This document shows, piece after piece, positions 21,791-33,786 of a DNA stretch of 64,000 nucleotides. This stretch comes from Zygnema cylindricum (Eukaryota > Streptophyta > Zygnematophyceae > Zygnematales > Zygnemataceae). Location of the stretch: positions 1-64,000 of the forward strand of contig JBBHKE010002873.1 of the NCBI GenBank assembly GCA_037447655.1, in the 5' to 3' direction. Below the pieces are notes generated by a model. The model had not been told where the DNA came from. It did not search any database and worked only from the letters and a program-made list of their open reading frames with translations. The translations under genes were made by a program, and so were the position numbers. How positions within the stretch are numbered: the first letter of the stretch is position 1; every line of letters begins with the position of its first letter.

Positions 21791-22960
21791 AAAATATTCC
21801 GGTTTCCCTTTAGCATCTAGTTTCTAGTTCTTCCTATCCGTGTCAAGACTGTAAACTTGACTACAAAATACTTCCAGGTGAGAAATATCTGGTTACCTTC
21901 CAACCCATCTCTCATAAGGTGTTATTCGTTTCACGGTTGAGGTAAGAACTGTATTCTTAATGTAGTTTGCACAGTTCATAGCTTCAGCCCAAAACCTTTT
22001 TCTTATCTTCTTGTCGGCTAACATACTACATAAGATATATCCTAGAGTCCGGTTAAACCTCTCAGCTACCCCATTTGGTTCTGGATTATACGATACGGTT
22101 TTTTGATGTTGAACTCCCTTATCCCTCAAGTATTCCTCAAACTAGTTAGAGGTATATTCTCCCCTATTATCACTTATTATTCTCTTAATGGGGGTTCTGT
22201 GCAAATTCTCACTCCAGGCTTTATATTCTTTGAAGTAAGTTGGTGCTTCAGACTTCGCTTTTATGAAGTAGACTCTAGAGTATCTGGAACATTCATCACT
22301 AATTGTCATCGTGAACCTCTTACCTCGTACCTAAGGTACCATTGCTGGTCCCCAGATATTTGTGTGGACCAGATCTAACACTTTCTCACCTCTATATGTG
22401 ATAGTTTTGGGAAAGGGGAGTCTTTGAGCCTTACCTTGGGCACAACCACTACAATCATCCACCATTTCATTATCCCCAAACTGCATGACTTCTACTACAC
22501 CAAGCTTCTTTATTCGTTTCAGCCTATCAAAGTGCACATGCCCCAACCGCTTATGCCAAATCATCAAGTTTGGGACACCAACATAGTATGCATTAATCTT
22601 TTCATTTTTCAGGTTAAGCCTAAACCTTCTTTAGCCTCCTTATCTGTTGTAGTAGACTTCATACCCATACTTAGCATAAGCTCCTTTCTAGTGAAAGGTA
22701 TCAAACTCCTTATCATCAATGTAAAAGTAGAGAGACAAGATTTTAGCTCATCCGAGGGAATGTGCAAAGACATCTGAGAGAGTGAGTATAAAAGTCTTAC
22801 CCTTCACTAAGACTTTTAGATTTACCAATCTAGCTAGATCTGTAGTAACTACTCTCCCATCCGCATACTCTCTCTCTACCTTAGTGATTTTTTTTTAGCT
22901 TGGTAAATAGGTGTTTGTCACGACACATATGAATGGATGCACCTAAATCGATGATCCATC
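21791..22960 (-). pseudogene. copia protease and integrase core of element F
   Basis: The integrase blocks 22331-22567 (WHKRLGHVHFDRLKRIKKLGVVEVMQF, CAQGKAQRLPFPK) and 21893-22129 (NGVAERFNRTLG, RFWAEAMNCANYIKN) are separated by frame changes and a stop where SDNRGEYTSN is followed by TAG. The protease motif near 22950 reads D-L-G-A-S, with catalytic Asp kept and Ser changed to Leu. The linker between them is poorly kept. Confidence 0.75.
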
Positions 22961-23584
22961 CTTGCTGTGGGGGTTCTCGAATGGCTCTAAGAGCGCACTT
23001 CTGTTTGCGAGAATCTCCTTTTCCTCCATATTCTCGTCAAAAAGGAGCTCCCAATCCTCCTCCTCAGAGGACTCATCCTCCTTGGTCTCCCCTTTCACTT
23101 GTGTGACCACAAGTGCCTTCTTCTTTCCTTGGTATAACCCCCTCCACGATTCTCTTAGAGCCTCATCTCTGACAGCTTGCTGCAATCCGCTATTAAGTGT
23201 CCCGACTTTTTGCAGAAATGACAAAGACCATTTGGAGGCCTCGGTCCTCCAGTTTGATCTTTCTCTCCCTTGAAGTTGCTGTACGACTTCTGTTAATCCT
23301 TCCCCCACCGGTTCGTTCCGGCAGCTAGAGCTTGAACGTTCTTTCCTCCTCTCCGAATCTCAATAGTGTTCTCCTGCACAAGTATCATCCAAACCACTGT
23401 GTTACACTTCCAGGAACTGTCATCCATTTCCTACACTCGGTACACTATGTTCTCAAACTTATTAAGCAACATCATGATGAGGGTGTTGACTTTCATCTTT
23501 ATTGTACCACTCCACCCGGCACTCTCTATCTCCATATACAAACAAGAGAGATCATTATTGTAGTCCATCATTTTCCCCCCTTTG

Positions 23585-24650
23585 AAAGCTTTTTTGAAAA
23601 GCTAGTTTTGTGCGTATGCGTCGTTTCGTGCGTACACAATGTTTCGTGAATACAGTACGCCATTTTAATGCGTATGCAATTTGGATTTACTGTGGAGGTT
23701 CAATGGATTTGCCACATGAGAAGGTACGCCACATGTACGAATCATAATGATGACAAACGGATTTCGAATTGGAAATGGCGTGAGCAGCATTTATGGAAAA
23801 AGGACGCCGCCGGTACGGATTAATTTGGATGTGATGACGTCATTTCGTCAAGTGGGTTTTTTGTGACCACGCGACACGGCATCACGGATGCCGAAAAAGA
23901 GCTACGGACGGCGTCGTCGTCAGTTTGGTCTTTTTGGTGAGGAACGCGAAATCGCGTCTATCACACGATATTTTTTTTGGACGACCCAGATTTGTTTGAC
24001 TAAATTGGTAAGGTTTGTAAATAATTACAACAATGTTTTGTCTTATTTGTATTAATTTATAATTTTAGATCTATTCAGTCTAATATATCACAAAGTATTC
24101 GGGTATACTCAAATTAATAGAGGTAGTTCATAGATTACGTACGGCTTGTATGCCTCCGTCCAGTCTGTAGCGAGCTCTAGTGTATATTTGTAGGACTTAG
24201 TAATTTTTGGATTTAGGAACTTTTTGGAAAAAAACTGTCTTTGCTCCGTTTTGGTAATTTTCATCTGAGGATTGCTCTCAGATTTATTGGCAGAATTATC
24301 TGAAATTTTGTATGTGAGTTCCAATTTGTATTGGAACTACTGTGGAAAATTCTCAGATATGTTGTGTGTCTGGTTTGATTGGGGCTTCATTGTGAAGTTG
24401 GTTAGATTTATCAAAGTTCTGGCAAACTGTTTTTCTAGAATTTTGACTGAGTGGTGTGATAGGTCTGTTTGTTATTTTTATTTGAAATTTTGTGGGAATA
24501 CTAAGTGGCCTAAAAAATATCTGTTCGTTTAGTTTCAGCTTGATTTGTTTATATTTAAAATTCTGAGTGGACTCAAAGTAGGCTGTTTTTGGGGTAGTCT
24601 GTGGTGCTTCCGAGGGTAAATCCATGGCTGAAAATGGCTATGGACGACAG
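23585..24650. mobile_element. Insertion of unknown type in element F gag
   Basis: The gag homology breaks cleanly on both sides, defining about 1066 bp of foreign sequence. The part 23590-24010 matches the dispersed repeat at 510-1117 in inverted orientation. The rest includes an open frame of 90 codons on the minus strand (24353-24625, starting MDLPSEAPQTTPKTAYF) that I do not recognise. No terminal repeats or clear target duplication were found by eye. Confidence 0.55.
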
Positions 24651-25018
24651 TAAGTATACTCCCCTAACCTTTGCTCGGCCAACTGGAGCTCTTGAATAGT
24701 ACCAGCTTTATAGATCTCCACTAAAGTCTCCCACGACCTTGAGAATGTGAAAATGGGAGATTGCCAAAGCTTGAGTAAGGTGCCTCGGAATGAAATGTTT
24801 GGCAGCTATATTTGTGTATTCCCCCGTTTGTATATCGTTCTCTTCGGTCTTAACAACCGCCACTCCGGGTGCCGTTGGGATAGGAGTGAGAGGTGTCTCC
24901 TTTTGTTTCCCCTTTTCGGACACGCTATTGTCCCCATCATCGTTTTTCATACAAAGTCCTTACCATCATGGCTTCCCCATAAATGAACTCATATCCTTTG
25001 AAGATGGGCACCCTAGAG

Positions 25019-25032
25019 GGTGGGCCCATAAC
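25019..25032 (-). other. Primer-binding site of element F (half-tRNA type)
   Basis: Plus-strand GGTGGGCCCATAAC, i.e. GTTATGGGCCCACC on the element strand, one base from the LTR end at 25034. Confidence 0.75.
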
Positions 25033-25033
25033 C

Positions 25034-26044
25034 TGCAATTCTATGTCCCCCATTAGACTACAGAATTTAAGAAGCCTCTAGATAGTTTTTGATTAACCCT
25101 TTTTCAACTTTTTGACTATCATTGCTACCCTAGTAGGCCAACAGGCAATTTGACATAACCCTTGTGCAGTGTGGACTCCCTTGAGTTCGCAGCAAAAGGA
25201 ATCATTGAAAACGCCCAACCAGGCGATAAGTTATAAAGTGGCAAAGATGACAAAATATATACAAGCTTATTGGGAGAGAGAAGGCTACCTCCTCAATCTT
25301 CTAAGTCTTAAACCCCTTTCACAACCCCTATCTACTGCTGTACGAACCAATCAGAAGATTGTACAATACAAAAATGTACTATTGCCGATGTACTTTCTAT
25401 ACTGTCTGTGTACGACTCGGCCATTGAGTGGACGTTTGTCTCCTCTAGACTCGCCCTCATGTTCTTCGGGATTCTTGCTTCCCAATGTTTTCTTGCCACG
25501 TGGCGCCTGGTCATGTCACGCTCGAAAACTGCCAAAGCTGCCATTCTGAGATCTCGGCGATGACGCGTGCCGTCGGATTCAAAAATGCTTTGAATGACAG
25601 CCATTGAAAATAATTGTCCAGTAAATTTGTTTCGTGCGGGTTCACGCTCACACTATAATCTTACTTGTTTTTAAGTTCCTTATCTGTAATTCCGTTGTTG
25701 AGTTCATAAACTTTTTCATATTCAAATAGTAATCATACCCCACGTACTCTAACGGACTTCTAGGAGAAACCGGCTAAGGCTAACAGCTACGCCTTGCTCT
25801 GCCACTCGGAGGTTCGAGTCTTGACGAACTCAACCTTTTTGTCAAAGGTGACTTATAATACTTTTAATGTCTTGCCTAAGGAGCTAAGGGAGCCATGGCT
25901 CCACCACTCTCTCTTCATTTAGTGAATGTAACAAGTATGAGGGCTAGAGAGAGAAGGTGGAGGAAGGCTGCCAATGCTTTTCCTTTTACCATGTTTTTCA
26001 TTCTTATTAGACCTAGAAAATATTCTCTAAGTCTAGTAATTTCA
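25034..26044 (-). repeat. 5' LTR of element F (about 1.01 kb)
   Basis: Starts about TGAAATTACTAG at 26044 and ends ...GAATTGCA at 25034. A divergent LTR: its hairpin (about 25885-25970) has loop ATACTTGTTACATTCACTAA and a stem of completely different sequence (CTCCACC with GGTGGAG). Its antisense tRNA-like segment (about 25770-25830) has a textbook B box, GGTTCGAGTCT, at about 25812. It begins within the protease motif DSGAS of the neighbouring copy H1. Confidence 0.8.
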
Positions 26045-27172
26045 GTAGGAGGCACCCGAATCCACAATCGAACCCCCTTCACCTTTTAATCCTCCAAAGG
26101 AATATTTCTGCTTTCGTTGAATTTCGACCTCAGTCTTCGTCTCCAACTCCTCATCCAACAATAGTTCATCCTCCTCGTCCTCAATTTCCTCCTCATGTAC
26201 CTGCGTCATAATAGCTTTTTTCTTTCCTCTCAAAGATACACCGATCTGCTACTCCTTTAACCTTAGTTCGGTTAGCTTAGAGCACTCAGCCATATAGTGC
26301 CCTGGTTTTTTTTCTGCCAACCCCCTCACTAGTATCCCACCGATTTTTCAGGAATCCTTGTTTCTCTAATCGGCCCCTGTTGCCAAAGCTTGCCCACTCT
26401 TTCCTCCCCTTCGGACCTCTATCGTATTCTCTCGAACGAGAATCATCCCTACCATTGAGTTGTATATCCACTTTGAGTGCGGCAAGTCATGCACTCGGTT
26501 AATTATATTCTCGAACTGATCCGGTAACTTCATGAACAAACAGTTAACCTTTTCTTTTGCATTTTCAACTTTTCCAAAACACTCTAGTTCCATGAAAAGT
26601 GTTGCGAGCTTATTACAAAAGTCCAACATCTTCCCCAACTTGTATACATATGCGTCTATTTTCTGATCAGCTAAGTATTGTTGATGAATTGTACCACTTT
26701 GGTACATCTCTATGATAGCCATCCATAGATCGGATGCCCTTTCTACTTGCAAATGAGGAGATGCAAGTCCTTCAGTAAGATGATTGAGTATGAAGTGTTT
26801 TGCCGCCATGTTATTGTAATCCCATGTATCAATATCACTCTCCTCATTCTTCGGATTAGGTGACATAAGAGTTGATTTGGTTGCTATACAAGTTCCGATC
26901 GGTATGATTGTCTCCTTTTCTTTACCTTTGTCCATCACAATACTCTCCCCATCCTCACTCTCCTCTGGTGGAGCTGGATGTGTTCTTTTGGTAAACATGG
27001 TCCTTGCAAACCCTAGAGGAATACCCAGGCTTGATGGACGCCTCACTCCTCCACTCACTACCCCCCAAAACCTTTTCTCACATAGAAGGCATATCATCCT
27101 ACTCTCCGAATATATGGCCAGTTCCACAAGATGGGCCTGTAGAGGCCATAACCTGCAACTCTGAGACCTCAT
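26045..27172 (-). pseudogene. copia gag to protease start, element H1
   Basis: The gag frame 26366-27172 is open for 268 codons (FILNHLTEGLASPHLQVERASDLWMAIIEMYQSGTIHQQYLADQKIDAYVYK..., KLPDQFENIINRVHDLP, VRRGGKSGQAL). Its start is shifted relative to the family because one G is missing after the ATG, and the PBS below it is mutated. The zinc knuckle is damaged near 26300. The block 26042-26233 reaches the protease motif (SIVDSGAS), which is cut by the LTR of F. Confidence 0.75.
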
Positions 27173-28194
27173 TGGTCCTTAGAGTAGGCAGCTCACACGA
27201 AGCCCTTAGGATAACCGTGACCCCTTTGTGTTTCAGCAAAAATAAATGCTACCTCGGGAGACAAAAACTCTAACCACCTTTTTCCATGTGAAGACAAGAC
27301 TCCCTTGAGTCAATAGCAAAAAGAATCTTTGAATTTGCTCTTCTGAGCAGTAAGTTATGAAGGGTCGAAATTGACCTTTTGTACAAGAGCTCTTTGGGAG
27401 AGAGGGGGCTACCTACCAATTTTTTGAAGTCCTACATCCCTCTCTAAACCCTCTTGTACTAGAGTACAGCATCAATCACTAGATTGTGTCGTACAAAAAG
27501 GTACAGGTGTCAAAGTACTCTCTGTATGACCATCGTTCAACATGGATGAAATGTTGACGATTGCCATATCCAGATTAGTTCCCATATTCTTCGGAGATCC
27601 CACAAGCCAATGATGTCGTGCCACGTGGCGCTTAATGTGGCGCTGACCGAAACACGCCAAAGGGCCTATTTTGAGATCTCGACACCTATCGTGGTCGTTT
27701 GATCAAAACTAACTTTTGTTTCTAGCCATCGAAAATCAATGCGCGGTATTTGTTACGCCGTCAAAACAAATGGACGGTATTCGTCCGTACACCATACGTA
27801 TATTTTAACTGTGTCTAAGTTTCATGTCTGTTCGCGCCATTAAATGAATTTATGTAATCGTACATCTTTAAATACCTATCCAACCCTATATGTCTCAACA
27901 CCGATCCTAGACTTTAGGATAAAGCTACCGGCTACTGCTGACTTGACAAACGGCAGGTACCAGGATCAAATCCATGGCTCGTTAAGTATATTTTGGTAAA
28001 CCTACCAAATTTTACCCTCTCTCTCTCTATCTCTAGACAACATAGGCAGCCATGGCTCTAGCTTCCTCTCTAACCTTCAATAACTACGACAAGTGTGGGA
28101 GGTGAAGAGAGGAGTTAGTGGAAGACTGGCTCGGCTTCTTTTCTAGATTTCATTTTAGACCTAGAAAATACTAAAAGAACCATTAATTTCTTCA
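27154..28194 (-). repeat. LTR shared by H (as 3' LTR) and H1 (as 5' LTR)
   Basis: Starts TGAAGAAATTAATGG at 28194 after the polypurine tract of H and ends ...AGAGTTGCA at 27154, followed by H1 gag. So the order on the minus strand is LTR - H - LTR - H1, a tandem pair sharing one LTR. Hairpin at about 28035-28120, tRNA-like segment at about 27910-27985. Confidence 0.8.
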
Positions 28195-28221
28195 CTCCCC
28201 TTATTTTCTAGTCACTTTTTA

Positions 28222-28562
28222 ATTTAAGACCACACTTCTCTTTGCAAAATATTAGCTTAGGGGAAGGTACAAGTTTGCTCATCATATCTGCTACCATTTC
28301 ACTACTTGGTCTATAATTTAGGCTCATTATCTTGTCTTCTACCTTCTCTCTAACAAAGCTAAGTCGAATTTCCATATGTTTGGCTTCTCTTTTATTTCAG
28401 ACCATACTTCTCATTGCAAAAAAATAGCTTAGTGGAAGGTACAGGTTTGGTCATCATATCTGCTACCATTTGAATATCTGGTCTATGCTGTTGGCTGGTT
28501 ATCTTGTCTTCTACCTTCTCCGTAACAAAGCTAAGTCTAATTTTCATTTGTTTAACTTTAAA
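28222..28562 (-). repeat. Tandem duplication of the RNase H C-terminus in element H
   Basis: Two diverged units of about 168 bp (28222-28389 and 28395-28562), each encoding the segment from 'RLSFVREKVE.KI' to 'MVADMMTKP' in sister elements. Divergence between units is visible, so the duplication is not recent. Confidence 0.7.
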
Positions 28563-29860
28563 GTGGTGTTTAGGATTGGCAGAAATGGTAATGGCTGCCT
28601 GATTATCACACAACACTTTCTAGACACCACTCTGAAGGTGACCAAGCTCACCAAGCAAAGACTTGACCCACATTAATTTGTTTACAGCAAAGCAAGAGGC
28701 CAAGTACTCAGCCTCCATTGTGGACTAAGCAATGAATTTTTGTTGCTTACTGCTTGAGCAGGAAGCCTTGTCACCCACATACAATATTTACCCAAACGTG
28801 CATCTCCTCATAGGAGCATCCCTATAGCTCGCATCAATCCAACTGGTGAAGTCAGTATTGTTCCCACCCAAATGCAACCATAGATCTCTAGTCCCTATGA
28901 GATATCTGAGGACTCTCTTAGTTGCCTCCCAATCTTTCTTAATGGGAGCATTCAGACTCCTACTTAGTACTCCTATAGCAGCAGCTATGTCCGGTTGGGA
29001 ACAATTCATACAATATATTAAGCTACCCACTACTTGTTTATAAGGAATTGTTTGCATAATTTTTTTCTCTTCAAGGCCTAACTCATCATCCAAAATTATA
29101 ACTCCCTCTTCCACACTCCCCTAACTTTCCTTCTTTAGTTCCATTGGAGTGGTACAACAATTAGCCTTGTCCATTTGGAATCTTTTAAACATGTTTCTAA
29201 TGGCCTCCATTTGAGTTAATCTGATTATTTTCTTATCTCTGTCTCTCTTTACCTGAATTCCTAAAATATACCTTGCTTCACCCATATCCTTCATCTCAAA
29301 TCTACCTTTTATATATCAATTTTCAACTTATTAATTTTATCAATAGATTTCCTTAAGACAAGCAACTCATCAACATAAATTGCAATAAATATATTTCCTT
29401 CCTCATCTTCAAACAAATAAATTGAGTGATCTGAGCTGATCCGAATGTATCCCAAACCTGTAAGAAACTCATCAAGCTTCATATTCCATTGACAGGGCGC
29501 TTGTTTCAGCCCATACAAAAATTTGATCAATCGAGAAACCTTGCTCTCCACCCCTTGCTTCACAAATCCTTTGGGCTGTCGCATAAAGATCTCGTATTCC
29601 AACTCTCCATGTAGGATAGTTCTGTTCATGTCCATTAAATGTACTTCAATGTCTTAAGCTACTGCCAAACTTACAAGTATCCGGAAGGAGGGGAACTTCA
29701 CGACTGGGTCAAATGTCTCCTCGTAGTCGATTCCCTCTTTTAAGGTAAATCCTTTCACCACTAACCGAGCCTTGTAGCGCTCAATGGTGTTATGCAGGTT
29801 GAGTTTTAATATAAATACCCACTTACACACGATTAGCTTCTTGTCAAGGGGACAGTCCAC
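28563..29860 (-). pseudogene. copia RT and RNase H of element H, broken
   Basis: RT N-terminus 29654-29860 ([43 protein letters not shown]). RT core 29309-29635 (GLKQAPCQWNMKLDEFLTGLGYIRISSDHSIY) with YVDD changed to YVDE. RNase H 28788-29114 (YKQVVGSLIYCMNCSQPDIAAAIGVLSRSLN, TDFTSWIDASYRDAPMRRC). The EAEYLASCFAVNKLM segment near 28700 is in another frame with a stop. Confidence 0.8.
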
Positions 29861-31640
29861 TAATTTCCACGTATCAGCTCCATAATCAAAGCCATCTCCT
29901 CATTAATGAATGTCTTCCACCGGTTTCTCTCAAGATAGTTCATCGCCTCACCATAAGTATCAGGTTCATCCGGATAAGACAATTTGGTAAACTTGTTGTT
30001 AACTTGTTTCTCTTGCAGTCTTTTGCTGCTTCTCCTTCTACCCTCAAACTCTGATGCTAAAATAGATGGCTCTCGTGGATTCTTTCGAACAGTTTGGACT
30101 TTTGCCTTATCCATTGATTCCGGGTCTATTGCCACCACTTCTTCCGCTTTGGCTGGTGTTGGCACTAGGAATTCCACGGCTGAATCCTCCTCGGTCTGAT
30201 TTGTACCCGCAAGATTATCCTCTTTTCAAAAACTTGGATAGTTAGGAAGCTCAAAGTCATCAGAATTTTTCTGTCTCAAATCTGATTTTGACTTTCTTTG
30301 TATGCTTAAAGGGATTTATAAATTCCCTTTCACCCATAACCACTACATGCTTCACTAAGATTTTATCTTCTCTCTTAAGATCATAGACTCTTTATCCTTT
30401 TACATCTTTATCATATCCTAGCAAATATCATGGTTTTCCTTTCGAATCTAACTTCCAATTTGACTGATCTACGTCTAGACTGAACACTTGACTACTGAAA
30501 ACCTTTATGTGTGAAATATCTGGTTTTCGACCAGTCCGTCTCTCATAAGGAGTTTGTCCTTTTACTGCCGAAGTAAGAACTCTATTTTTGAGAGAATTAG
30601 CACAGTTTATTGCTTTTGCCCAGAATCTCTTTCCTATCTTCTTATCCAACAACATACTCCTAGCACTATCACTTAGTGTCCTATTAAACCTCTCGGCTTC
30701 ACCAATCTACTCACAATTTTCACGGACAATCTTTTGATGTTGCACTCCATCTTCTCTCAAAAAATCCTCAAACTGATTGGAGGTATATTCTCCCCCATTA
30801 TCACTTCTTACTCTCTTAATAGAGGTTTCATAAAGTTTCTCACTCCACGCTTTATATTCCTTAAGAACTTGTGGAGCCTCTGATTTATTTTTCACAAAGT
30901 ACACTCTAGAATATCGAGACCAATTGTCATTGATTGTTATCATAAACCTTTGACCCCCAAGTGAAGGCACTTTGGCCGGTCCCCAAATATCAGTGTGTAC
31001 CAAATCTAAACTTTTTTCTCCTTTATAAGTGGCTTCCTTAGGGAAGGGTAATCTGTGTGCTTTACCTTGAGTACAACCACTACAATCACTTAGGTTTTCG
31101 CTTTCTCCAAACTGAATTCCTTCCACTATTCCCATCTTTTTCATTTCTTTCAACTTATCTAAATGCACATGTCTAAGCGTTTTATGCCACAACATAATAT
31201 CATGAACACCAGCATAATAAAGTTTATTTTTTTCATTGCTTAATATTAGCCTTTGGCTACTTTTTTCAGCCGTGAACTAAAGTTTCTCCTCAAAGCTAGC
31301 AGTAAAGTTTCCCTTTCTAGTGCTAGTCTCAAAACCCTTATCATCTAACACAAACGTTGAGATAAGGCTTTTGTTTAACTCTAAAATAAACAAAACATCA
31401 AAGAAATGTCACTATGGATGTCTTTCCCTCCACTTAGACATTTTGATCTACAAATCCTACCAAAGTAGTAGTGACTTCTCTCCCATCTCCATACTCTATC
31501 TCTACTGTGGGAATCTTTCTCAAATTAGTGAACAAGTGTTTCTCCTTACACATGTGCATGGAGGCACCCGAATCCACAATCTAACCTTCTTCGCCTTTTA
31601 ATCCTCTGAAGTCACATTTGTGCTTTTGTGGAATTTCGAC
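29861..31640 (-). pseudogene. copia integrase and protease of element H, broken
   Basis: Integrase 30707-31195 is the best integrase stretch here: WHKTLRHVHLDKLKEMKK, SDCSGCTQGKAHRLPFPKEATYKGEK, DLVHTDIWGPAKVPS, RSDNGGEYTSNQ. It is followed by 30428-30655 (RFWAKAINCANSLKN) and the C-terminal part 29860-30177. The protease motif DSGAS is kept near 31570, though preceded by a stop. Confidence 0.8.
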
Positions 31641-32766
31641 TTCGGTCTTCGTCTCCAACTCCTCATCCAACAATAGCTCATCATCTTCGTCCTCAGATTC
31701 CTCCTCATGTACTTGCGTCACAAAAGCATTTTTCTTTCATCTCAAAGATCCACCGATCTGCTCCTCCTTTAACCTTAGTTTGTTAGCTTAGAGCACTCAG
31801 CCATATAGTGCCCTAATTTCTTATAGAAATGACACAAGCCCTTAGGCCCCCTCGGTCCTGACTCATCGGACTGATTTTTTTGCCAACCCCCTAAGTAGTT
31901 TCCTACCGGTTTTCAGGAATCCTTGTTCCTCTAATCGGTCCTTGCTGCTAAGGCTTGCCCACTCTTTCCTCCCTTTCGGATCTCTATCATATTCTCTCGA
32001 ATGAAAATCATCCCTACCATAGAATTCCATATCCACTTTGAGTTCGGCAAGTTCAACACTCGGTTAACTATATTGTCGAACTCATCAGATAACTTCATGA
32101 GCAAGCAGTTAACCTTTTTTTTTCAGTTTCCACTTTTCCTAAACTCTCTAGTTCCATGAAAAGTGTTGCGGGCTCATCACAAATGTCCAACATCTTTCCC
32201 CCCTTGAATACATATGCGTCTATCTTTTGATTAGCTAAGTGTTGTTGCTGCATTGAACAACTTCGGTACATCTCTATGAAAGCCACTTATAGATCGGATG
32301 CCCTTTTTACTTGCCTATGAGGAGATGCAAGTCTTTGAGTAAGATGGCGGAGTATAAAGTGTTTTGCCGCCATGTTCTTGTAATCCCATGTATCAATATC
32401 ACTCTCCTCATTATTCGAAACTGATGACATGAAAGCCAATCCGGTTGCTAAAGGTGTTGCGATCGGTGTGATTTTCTTCTTTTCTTTCCCTTTGTCCATC
32501 ACAATACTCTCCCCAGCCTCACTCTCCTCTGGTGGAGTAAGATCTGTCCTTTTGGTAAACCTGGACACTACAAACCTTGGAGGAATACTTAGGCTGGATG
32601 GACGCCTCACTTGTCCACTCACTATCCCCCAAAACCTTTTCTCACATACAAGGCATATCATCCTACTCTGCCAGTATATGAAGCCAGTTCAATTAAAGAT
32701 GGGTACCATATAGGGTGGGCCCATAACCTGCAACACTGAGACCTCAATTGGTCCTGGGACCTCCAT
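31641..32766 (-). pseudogene. copia gag of element H, broken
   Basis: The start ATG is at 32764-32766, 38 nt inside the LTR rather than 20, because an in-frame duplication of 18 nt (about 32740-32766) adds six codons. The frame then runs through the PBS and stops a dozen codons later (TGA where relatives have Gly). The main body is 32287-32661 and 32095-32286 (LANQKIDAYVFKGGKMLDICDEPATLFMELESLG). The zinc knuckle is near 31800-31835. Confidence 0.75.
32714..32727 (-). other. Primer-binding site of element H (half-tRNA type)
   Basis: GTTATGGGCCCACC on the minus strand, one base from the LTR end at 32729. The fifth exact copy of this 14-mer in the window. Confidence 0.75.
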
Positions 32767-33786
32767 TGGCCCTTAGAGTAGGCAGCTCACTCGAAGCCCT
32801 TAGGATAACCGTGACGCCTTTGTGTTTCAGCAAGAATAATTGCCACCTTGGCAGACAAAAACTTTGACCACCTTCACCCTTGTGAAGAGAAATTTCCTTG
32901 AGTTGATAGCAAAAAGAATCTCTAAATTTGCTCCTCTGAGCATTACGTTATAAAGGGTCAAAGTTGACCTTTTGTAGAGGAGCTCTGTGGGAGAGAACAG
33001 GCTACCTTCCAAATTTTTTAAGTCTTACATCCCTCTCTAAAATCTTTTCTACTAGAGTATAGCACCAATCACTAGACTGTGTCATACAAAAAGGTACGGG
33101 TGCCAAAGTACTTTCTATACGACCATCTTACGGCATGGATGAAACGTTGACGCTTGCCATATCTGGTGTAGTTCCCATATTCTCCGGAGATGCCACAAGC
33201 CAATGTTGTCGTGCCACGTGGCGCTTGATGTGGCGCTGACTGAAAAACGCTAAATCGCCTATTCCGCCATCTCGGCACCTATCGTGGTTGTTCGATAAAA
33301 GCCGACTTTGGATTCTAGCCGTCAAAAATCAAAGCGCGGTATTTGTTTCGCCGTCGAAACAAATGCGCGGTATTCATTTCGCGATGTACCGTACGCCGTA
33401 CGTATATTTTAGTTGTGTCTATGTTACATGTCTGTTCGCGTCGTTAAATGAATTTATGTAATCGTCCATCTTTAAATACTTATCAAACCCTATGTGTCTC
33501 AACACCAATCCTAGACTTTAGGATAAAGCTACCTAGACGGACGATAGGTACCAAGATCAAATCCTGGGCTGGTCAATTAAATTTTGGTTAACCTACCATA
33601 ATTTACCCCCTGTCTCTCTATCTCTAGACAGCATAGGCAGCCATCGCTGTAGCTCCCTCTCTAACCTCCAGTGACTGCGATAAGTGTGGGAGCTGAAGAG
33701 AGGAGTTAGAGGTAGACTGCCTCGGCTTCTTTTTTTGCATTTCATTTTTTACCTATAAAATACTAAAAGAGTCATTAATTTCTACA
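32729..33786 (-). repeat. 5' LTR of element H (1058 bp)
   Basis: Starts TGTAGAAATTAATGAC at 33786 and ends ...AGTGTTGCA at 32729. Hairpin at about 33630-33725 (loop ACACTTATCGCAGTCACTGG), antisense tRNA-like segment at about 33520-33575. It is inserted at the edge of the dispersed repeat that starts at 33787. Confidence 0.85.

Larger units (their letters stand above)
22961..25053 (-). pseudogene. copia gag of element F, split by an insertion
   Basis: The N-terminus begins at the LTR-internal ATG (about 25053; MGDIELQVMGPPSRVPIF) and is broken by frameshifts. The block 24708-24950 has EENDIQTGEYTNIAAKHFIPRHLTQAL. Just after LAEQRLGEYT the frame is interrupted at 24650 and resumes near 23585 at the KGGKMMDYNND motif. 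The C-terminal block (22943-23308) contains a degenerate zinc knuckle and the acidic region before protease. Confidence 0.7.
21085..26044 (-). mobile_element. copia element F, 5' part (5' LTR to RT start), with an insertion in gag
   Basis: Minus strand: 5' LTR (25034-26044), PBS (25019-25032), gag split by an insertion of about 1.07 kb (23585-24650), protease, integrase, and RT up to GIDYEET at 21085. It closely resembles element A in sequence. The RT rest, RNase H and 3' LTR are replaced by element E in the same orientation. Confidence 0.8.
27154..33786 (-). mobile_element. copia element H, complete with two LTRs, inactive
   Basis: 5' LTR 32729-33786, PBS 32714-32727, gag, protease, integrase, RT, RNase H, 3' LTR 27154-28194. 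All domains are present in copia order, but every one carries stops or frameshifts. It is linked in tandem to H1 on its 3' side. Confidence 0.85.
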
